DNA from: Lethocerus indicus | Taxonomy: Eukaryota > Arthropoda > Insecta > Hemiptera > Belostomatidae | Length of the DNA stretch: 64,000 nt | Assembly: GCA_019843655.1 (NCBI GenBank) | Contig: JACDQD010000011.1 | Span: 11,512,604-11,576,603 of the forward strand | Reading direction: 5' to 3' | Part shown: positions 57,408 to 64,000 of the stretch, piece after piece | Layout: the number at the start of each line of letters is the position of its first letter | Numbering within the stretch: position 1 is the first letter of the stretch | Notes under the pieces: generated by a model | Told to the model about the DNA's origin: nothing | The model's input: the letters and a program-made list of their open reading frames with translations, nothing else | Databases searched by the model: none | Position numbers and translations under genes: made by a program

Positions 57408-58109
57408 GACAAGGCGAAACCGGCTCAGACCCGCACGTCCGCTCCAAATATTTGTTACCGGGAAACTGAGCTTTTGAATTGGGCGCAATTATAAAACTCG
57501 GCGGTCGCGAAATTCAGCCGGCCGAAAGCCTAGCGCCGATATGCCGCTGAATCGGGGCGCAGAAATGATTTTGCCAATTAAAACGATTGGCCACGCCGGG
57601 GTACGGCGGGGGGGGGGAGCGCTGTTTAACGGACGGACCAATTAACCGGAATGATTCACATTTACGGCAACCGGCGGGAGCGAGACGGACGGAGGGAGGG
57701 AGCGAGGGAGGGAGGAGGTTCATTATTTCCTGCCCGGGGAATAATTTCATGCAAAACGGAGGGCGGACCGGGTCCGAGGCCAAATTTACGTTAATAGCGC
57801 CCGGTTTAAACCAAACTGGGGTGGGAACTGTTACGCAGTTCCGATGCGTATAACCTGAACGTTAACTGTCCCACTTTTACGCCCCGGAATAATAGTTTCC
57901 ATTCTACAGTAATTTTATATATTCGATCCAATTTTCATGAAGACCGATATATCGGCCGCATTCTAGTGCTTTTTAAATAGCCCCCATTGCATATATTCGT
58001 AAGATTACGCTCATTTGAAGTGTTTTATTGATTTTATTTAGAATTTAATAAAATTGCTTCACGAAATTTCAGAGTGGCGAGAATCCTAATTTTTTTTAAA
58101 CACCTAATT
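57408..58109. other. GC-rich patch, no gene seen
   Basis: GC-rich to about 57860 with frames on both strands (57514-57783 minus, 57587-57853 plus), unrecognised. AT-rich after. Confidence 0.4.
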
Positions 58110-58386
58110 TTTTTTTAATTTTTTTACCTTTTTTATTTTGTGGTTAGAAACATACCGGGGAGCATTAAGGATGGTACGAAGGACTTTTGACTGGAATCTC
58201 TGGACAGGAGCGATGTCGGATATCTCGGTGGAACCCTATAGCTCTATAACGTATGTCCATATCGGTTTAAGTATCGCTTCGTATACTGTCAGTTTGTTAC
58301 CTAAGGTCAATTTTGATGTCCGTTTTAGTAATGGTCTTAAATTTTCGGTTTAAGTCTATTCTTTTGAGTCGGGTATGGGGATTATA
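58110..58386 (-). mobile_element. Jockey-like LINE fragment, subfamily A
   Basis: T-rich tail at left, then the antisense of the ORF2 C-terminus (GGTTAGAAACATACCGGGGA, GCATTAAGGATGGTACGAAG, CGGTGGAACCCTATAGCTCT, TTTGATGTCCGTTTTAGTAA) to the 5' edge GTCGGGTATGGGGATTATA, again the recurrent CCCCATACCCGACTC edge. The 3' UTR and ORF end are deleted. ACACCTAATT (58100-58109) and ACACTTAAATT (58387-58397) could be a decayed TSD. Confidence 0.9.
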
Positions 58387-58401
58387 ACACTTAAATTGAA
58401 T

Positions 58402-58406
<5 letters not shown>

Positions 58407-58455
<49 letters not shown>
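58407..58455 (+). repeat. TA microsatellite
   Basis: Uninterrupted TA dinucleotides, then TGTGTG. Confidence 0.95.
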
Positions 58456-58459
<4 letters not shown>

Positions 58460-60304
58460 TGGTGCGAGGGGTCGTTGCACTATTAACAACAGTCGACATA
58501 TACAACATAGTGCTTTAGGCACTTTGGATAAATACATTTTTCATTGACGTATATGAAATTTGTTTGTGGACTTTTGTCTCGAGCGCAATAACGACGTCGC
58601 ATAAACCACCCCCTAAGCCGTTAGCAAGTAACAGTCCCCGAACTTAATCTAGTCGTAAGTCCTCATTGTAACTCCCGGCACTTTTTCAATGTTGTACACT
58701 TTCAATTACAGCGTTATATTCCGTCCGTGACAGGCAGAGGCACACGTCATAAACTACAATGTAGGACAAACCCGGCTGTGATGGTCCCAATGTCCTCTTT
58801 GTTATTACCGAGCATAAAACCTCCGCACACTTATTATAGTCTGTCAACATCGAGTTGGAACATCAAATACATTTTACTATAGGTATCCGTCGTGTTCGTC
58901 ATATTGTATTTTGAACACCAGGCGCACATCACTCTGGGATACATTGAATAAACATTTAGTTTAATTTTAATGAACTGAAATATCGCATTTCCTCATATCA
59001 GTTTCGCGCTCCCTCCCCCGTATCCTCTTTCGTTAGCGGTTCGACTAAATAACGTTGCTCACGTTGCTATAGCTTCAGTATATCCGTAAAATGATTTATT
59101 TGAATTTCCACCATAATATACAGACCACTGTATTAATACTGATAAATCAAAATATTGACTACTGAAGCTAATATCAAATTAATACTATATATTCGAATTA
59201 CATTAAACATTTGTTTTAAAATAAATGGTTATGTCTCTATTAATAGCTAGCAATATTAATAATATTTAATGGGTACTAAAATAATCTACTTTATTTTTAA
59301 ACATCAATTAATTCACCTATAGCACAAGAAAGCAAAATTAAATGTATATATTCCCATAACTACCATGGTAACGGTTATTAATGTTTGTATCATATGTTAC
59401 CTTATGTTATTCCCCATTTTCGTGAATCTACACCCAATAATATTTATTTAGAAAGTAAATGCGCATAAAATAAGTTATTCTGTAGTTCAAAATATATCAT
59501 GTTGATATTTGGAATCATATTATATTGAAGCTCCTTTCCGGAAGGCCGGTATCGACTCGTTTTTACCGCCAACTCGACGATTACGACGGAAATATCTAAT
59601 TCAGAGGGGGAAAGCCGTCCCCGGAGCGTTTAATATCCGGCCGAATACGCAAAATACAAATACAGAATATACATTTTATCTCCCACTTCTTATTCCACTC
59701 CGTCTTTCATTCTTCCGTTTTCTTTTTTATTATTATTATTTTCAAAGGAGTCCCAGGCTTTATGCCGGGTAATCAAATCCTGGGCGTCAGGGGGTAGTGG
59801 GGGCGTAAACCGGGAGAATAATGCTTTTACGGCTCAAAGGAAAAGTAAAAACACGGATGGGGGGGGGGTTTGAAGTATGGGCAGTAAATTCGAGATGATT
59901 GGGAATCCGGAGCGCCGGTTGAAAACCGCGTAAAACCCACGGTAAAGGGCCCAATATTCGGCCCTCCAAGTGCTCGACCTTAAGGCGCACGCCCTGATTG
60001 AAAGTTCGGCCAACAAAAGAGCCCTACGCGAACAAATTTATAAACAACCGCTTATATCGTTCGGGACGTGAAGATCTTTATTTGTTTTATATCTTATGCA
60101 TACATACGAGCGGGCATTATTCAAACCGCCGACGGATTTTGTTCAATCAGGATTTGTTTAAATTAAATCGAAATTTTTTCTACTCCCACTTTTATACAAA
60201 GATACAAGTTTGTTCCACTCCCAAGACTAGCAGCGTTGAAGGTAAAATAGTGATGTACTCTCTACCATCACTAGCATTACGAGTTTGTGATTACTTCAAT
60301 AAAG
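58456..60304. other. Spacer with GC-rich patch, no gene seen
   Basis: AT-rich, GC-rich at about 59510-60010. No repeat family or gene recognised. Confidence 0.4.
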
Positions 60305-60307
60305 TTC

Positions 60308-60402
60308 GGAATACCTGTTTTGTGGTCTGCGAGGAGTTGGGATACCGTAAATGTACGCCTTCATCTGTCCCCCTCTCGCTGGTTCGCTAGACCGGTTTCT
60401 AG
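60308..60402 (-). mobile_element. Hairpin element, 95 bp tail-side fragment
   Basis: GGAATACCTGTTTTGTGGTC, TGCGAGGAGTTGGGATACCG and CCCCTCTCGCTGGTTCGCTA, ending after GACCGGTTTC. The tail and outer arm only. More diverged than other copies. Confidence 0.82.
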
Positions 60403-61746
60403 CAGCACTCTGGCATAATAGAATATACGTTTAGGTTTACCAAAATATAGGAGAATTGTTGAACTGCATGAAGTATCTCTTAGATTGTCGCTTCACTGGG
60501 GCGTGCTGCACAAAAACACGAGGAGTCTGGCGATTGTGTACACATTCTTTAAAACATTTCTCGTCACTACCGACCGGTCCGACTGAGGCGTTTCTCCCGT
60601 CCGGGAGTAGCATTTTCTGTCGACCGTTTACGCCAATTCGATTCAGAGAGGAGAGCTTATACGATCTTGTCGCAGGGGCGGGAATCAATCTATCACCGGT
60701 CCCAGCGCGCCTTATTTCCCCCATGTCCTAGCTCCCCAATCTCGAGATTGTGACCTCCTCTTACAGCTCCACCGATTGGTAGTGTTCCCCGGCGAGCCCC
60801 GACATTCGATCAAATCGATGTCAGAAATCGATTTCCTTCGATGTACAATGCGTTAGTTCTCCTACCAAGTTGTTTCCATTTTAGATACTGTCCGTCCAAT
60901 TTGTATTTATTTTAACCTTATTCATTTACCCTCCTAAACCGTAGGAGAATAATATTCCCAGCAATAACCGCGAATGAATTGATTCAATTTCATTATATTA
61001 GATTGTAAGGCATTTTACTCCTAACATGAAATCGTGAGAAAATAATACCTGAGGATTGCTATCGTTTAGATTTTTCGATATTTCCTTTCGGACTCATTAA
61101 ATAAGTTCTTAACATAATTTTTTATTACCCGAAGAAGGGACAAGGGGTGTGGCGGGCAAGGGGTGGCGGGGAATAAACACCAATCTGCTCTTATTGTCCG
61201 CCCGGATAAAAGGGACGACAGAAAGGGGTAAAAAAAAATTATTGAATTAACGACGGCTCGAGAACTTTTTAATAAGGGCCGGTACATTCGAAATTAGTTT
61301 CTTCGGGCACCGCGGCGGAGAGAGAAAGGTGAAAACTCGGGACGAGAACGAGTCCTCGCCAAGATCTGGAGCGAGGGTCCTCCGCTTAATTAGTGTTTTC
61401 GGGGAATTCTCCTTCAGAAATATTTTTACCGGGCTTTGGCGCCGATGATTCCGCGAGGTTTACCACAATTGGTTCTCACAAATAGGCTGGTGATAATACA
61501 CCTTATAATCTAATTTTTATAATCTATTGGTGGTCGTCAGAATCAACTGAGGTTGGTGAGAAACCGAACCCTACCTATAAGCAGTAATAATAATGACCGG
61601 TCTTATCATAATACAGATTTATATATACATCTGCACAGAACCCTGATAATTGGTAGGTTTTTCTCATTTCTGGAGGAAAAAACATGAAAATACAAGTTTC
61701 ATAATACAATAGTTTGGGTCAATACTTATTTTATACATGTTCTACC
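60403..61746. other. Spacer with GC-rich patches, no gene seen
   Basis: GC-rich at about 60560-60850 and 61130-61480. A 95-codon minus frame (60437-60724) overlaps a 91-codon plus frame over the same bases; neither is recognised. Confidence 0.4.
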
Positions 61747-61969
61747 TAGTTTAACATACCTGGTCTGCGAGGGGTTGGAATACCCTAGATTTCGTTTGTT
61801 CCTGTCTCCTCTCGCTGGTTTGGTCGTTTACTAGACCGGTTTCGGCCATCCTCACTGCACTGCGAAAAACATATAAAGTGCCAAAAGTGACTAACACCGC
61901 TACTGAAGATGGGGGGCGGCCGAAAAGGTCAAAGCATCGAGAGGAGACAGGAACACCCGAAATCTACGA
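61747..61969 (-). mobile_element. Hairpin element, both arms, loop deleted
   Basis: TAGTTTAACATACCTGGTCT, GAATACCCTAGATTTCG and GCTGGTTTGGTCGTTTACTA, then CATCCTCACTGCACTGCGAA joined to AACATATAAAGTGCCAAAAG and CTACTGAAGATGG, ending near AATCTACG. The inner arms and loop are lost. No secure TSD. Confidence 0.87.
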
Positions 61970-62721
61970 TGTTCCGTGACCTTGAATTATTTATAATATT
62001 TTTTCTCTCCCGTTGGAAGGTGTAAACTCGAGGGGCTCATTAAGATTTTCAAAAAGTGGCACGCTTAATTAGGGGACATTTCTCTGTTCCCCCGCCCCAA
62101 CCCCTTCGGTAAGGGACCGTGGATTCGGGACCGAATAATTCGGGGCTTTAGCGATCCCCGGCAGCTGTGAGTCCACGCCCTACTAAAATTAACAAGTTTC
62201 GTCGGATCGGGTCCGTGGGGCTTCGCAGTTACGGGCTTTGAAAATTAGACTCCATTGTTATTGGACGGCGGGAGGGGGGGGGCGGCTCTTCACTTCGACT
62301 CCGAAAAAACTAGCGCGGAATTCCGGGTATCGCCCCACCCTCCCCCGGCCATAACCCCCCTCAGGAATATGACTTTATAAAACCGGCTTTGCATTTTTCA
62401 GTCGACTACCCCTTTTTTTCGTATTTCGCGGCACAAGAGAAAAGTCGCGCGGGATAATAGCCGTCCAGTTATTTTGTATTCAACTTCGGCGATTTCTAAA
62501 TTCGGCCGATTTCCGTGAGAGACACATTCAATTAACACTACACCTCATTAGGGCACTGCCCGATAGGAACACCACTCGAAGTAGCCCAGAACTAATCAAA
62601 GTTTGTGCATAAAGAACAGTAAATTGTGATATCTCGTTTCCCTTGACTAGAGGCTAAATCATTCATTAGTAAACACAGGGGAGGATATAAAAAACTCCGA
62701 TTAATACACCTTTGCACTCCG
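61970..62721. other. GC-rich patch, no gene seen
   Basis: GC-rich at about 62020-62540. No recognised gene. Confidence 0.4.
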
Positions 62722-62936
62722 TAAAAAAAACCCAAATACAATATTTGATATATTAATCATAATTAATTTTATTTTGCTAAAAAAGAAATTTTAATTATTA
62801 ATCTACTATATATTCACCAATATTATCAACAACTCTCTGCCACTTTTCCGGCAAATTTTCGATTCCCTTCTTTAAGAACTCCTCAAGACCAAAATACATT
62901 TTATCTTATCTTATGATTACTTTTGGGTACACCTAA
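62722..62936 (-). mobile_element. Mini-mariner: terminal repeat fused to transposase C-terminus
   Basis: On the minus strand a mariner-type terminus (TTAGGTGTACCCAAAAGTAA, at 62936 leftward, next to TA) is followed within 40 bases by the last 35 codons of a mariner transposase and its stop at 62798-62800. A 3' UTR like that of 22622-22734 follows (TTTCTTTTTTAGCAAAATAA). A degenerate second terminus may lie at 62722-62745. At about 215 bp this is an internally deleted derivative; autonomous mariners are about 1.3 kb. Confidence 0.82.
62798..62905 (-). pseudogene. Mariner transposase C-terminal fragment
   Basis: 35 codons on the minus strand: FGLEEFLKK then GIENLPEKWQRVVDNIGEY and IVD, stop. 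The pattern G-I-x-x-L-P-x-x-W-x-x-V-x-x-x-x-G-x-Y is the usual C-terminus of mariner-family transposases. The helix-turn-helix and D,D34D catalytic domains are missing. The final codons match the other remnant at 22622-22660 almost exactly (one G to D change), so both come from the same family. Confidence 0.85.
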
Positions 62937-63228
62937 TAGTACAAGAAACCATCACTTAGGCGCCTTAACCAATTCCGGTCGATCAAAAAATAAAAAAGGT
63001 CAGATGACAAGTTCTACAACAATCGAAAGTACTATAATATAAGAGTATAGTGTGAATAATCGTTTAATATGATGTTTCTCTGTCTTCTATGGATCTTTTA
63101 TGTGTCATAGTATGTAATATTTTATATGTTTAATATTATGTATTAATAGTATTATGCTGTGCATGTCTTCCAATACACCTATCGTCGATTGAGATCGAAA
63201 TACTATTTCGATAGTATTAAGCACCTTA
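62937..63228. other. AT-rich spacer, no gene seen
   Basis: A weak resemblance to the Jockey 3' UTR (AAGAAACCATCAC) near 62943 is not enough to call. Confidence 0.35.
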
Positions 63229-63565
63229 TTTTTCTTAACCTTTGTATTTTCGTACAATCAACTACATAAAGTTATGGGTACAAGTTTTGAGTGTTTTCTT
63301 TTCACGCGAATGTCTCGATAAAAGAGACCACCCAATTATGGCACTTTTTTCACATGACTTTTGACTGGAATCTCTGGATGCGGGCGATGTTGGATTTCTT
63401 GGCGGAACCCCATAGTTCTATTCCGTAAGTCCATGTCGGTTTTAAAATGGTTTTGTATATTGTCAGTTTGTTGTCTATTGAAAGTTTTGATGTCCTTTTC
63501 AAAAGAGGTCTCAGCAGTCCAAATTTGCGATTATCCGTTCTTTTGAGTCGCTTATGGTGATTCCA
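63229..63565 (-). mobile_element. Jockey-like LINE fragment, subfamily B, 13 bp TSD
   Basis: Minus-strand copy: tail and UTR (CTTAACCTTTGTATTTTCGT, ACAATCAACTACATAAAGTT, AAAGAGACCACCCAATTATG), then a deletion of the ORF end, then ORF2 codons WNHHKRLKRTDNRKFGLLRP, LSIDNKLTIYKTILKPTWTY and GSAKKSNIARIQRFQSKV. The 5' edge is GGAATCACCATAAGCGACTC. ATTAAGCACCTTA is exactly repeated at 63216-63228 and 63566-63578. Confidence 0.94.
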
Positions 63566-63578
63566 ATTAAGCACCTTA

Positions 63579-64000
63579 ATTGAATTTTTCTTCAGAATTT
63601 CCCCTGGAATTTTCTGTGTTGGGCACGGAATAGGCGAGTGGATGACTCGATAATTCGGGACGGGCGATTGGCCGGCCAAATAATAAAAAGGAGGAAAAAG
63701 GAAATGGATTATTTTTTATTTTTCTTTATTTTTTCTCTCATTCGGATAGCGTGCCCCGATTAGCTATCGTCCCCCGGCGGTCGACATGCGACATAGCGGT
63801 GGCCCCCCACTAAATCTCCCTTATTTATGACACTGACCCCCACACGTCTTCCGTTTGTTTTCGCCCCGACATGCAAACGGCCGACACTGTTCCGTTCTTC
63901 AACATTTTTAATTACCATTTATTCCTTATTTTATTTCCGTTCATGTTATTGTATTCGGGTTCCGTTTTAGATGCCGACCCTGGTGGTGGGGTGGCGAAAG
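63579..64000. other. GC-rich patch at window end, no gene seen
   Basis: Minus frame 63350-63679 extends the Jockey frame into flanking DNA and is not a gene. The rest is GC-rich, then AT-rich. No recognised feature. Confidence 0.4.

Noticed and set aside
59998..60390. 130-codon plus frame
   Set aside because: Its end lies in a hairpin element and its start is in AT-rich DNA; no domain recognised.

Overview
The window is non-coding DNA from an animal, most probably an insect. It is AT-rich DNA studded with GC-rich, CpG-bearing patches, and its repeats come from transposon clades typical of insects: Jockey-clade LINEs, mariner and piggyBac. I found no intact host gene, rRNA or convincing tRNA. 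Most of the open frames that exist begin at non-ATG codons or lie in low-complexity or GC-rich sequence, and they resemble no family I recognise. I cannot name the species. The DNA is either intergenic or inside long introns.

The recognisable content is transposon-derived. (1) About seventeen fragments of one Jockey-like non-LTR family carry the C-terminal end of ORF2 and/or its 3' UTR (863-1458, 7161-7612, 9568-9990, 15807-16195, 30455-30720, 33386-33802, 38027-38546, 44134-44503, 56857-57396, 58110-58386, 63229-63565, plus short tails). Several are bounded by 10-15 bp target-site duplications (TSDs), and many start at almost the same 5' position. (2) About fourteen copies of a non-coding hairpin element have two long complementary arms, a conserved 40 bp tail at one end, and in the best copies 10-13 bp TSDs. 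(3) Two arrays of a ~70 bp minisatellite lie in opposite orientation (25614-26264 and 36345-37173) and share a ~100 bp flank, so they look like parts of one mobile unit. (4) Internally deleted DNA transposons are present: a 687 bp piggyBac derivative in TTAA sites that keeps the cysteine-rich C-terminus of its transposase on the minus strand (27555-28241), and mariner remnants at 22622-22734, 22936-23137 and 62722-62936. (5) A ~435 bp inverted repeat pair (51596-52026 / 53590-54029) carries a shared short reading frame of unknown identity. (6) A ~63 bp interspersed repeat occurs at least five times alone and twice at the inner ends of pair (5). (7) A third low-copy repeat family is at 10640-10790, 20444-20625 and 23143-23200. 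GA and TA microsatellites complete the repeat set.

Layout. 0-10 kb: Jockey copies, 63 bp repeats and AT-rich spacer. 10-23 kb: hairpin elements alternating with GC-rich patches. 22.3-23.2 kb: a cluster of hairpin element, mariner, nested Jockey and low-copy repeat. 25.5-31.2 kb: minisatellite array joined to a hairpin element, piggyBac derivative and two near-complete hairpin elements. 33-38.6 kb: Jockey copies around the second minisatellite array. 40-51 kb: hairpin elements, microsatellites and GC patches. 51.6-54 kb: inverted repeat pair. 56.8-63.6 kb: Jockey copies, a TA tract, a hairpin element and a mini-mariner.

The candidate for something not described before is the hairpin element. 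It folds like a foldback or MITE but has variable-length TSDs, one conserved end and copies truncated from the other end, which is how a LINE-mobilised retroposon behaves. The Jockey family here may supply the machinery; that link is inference.
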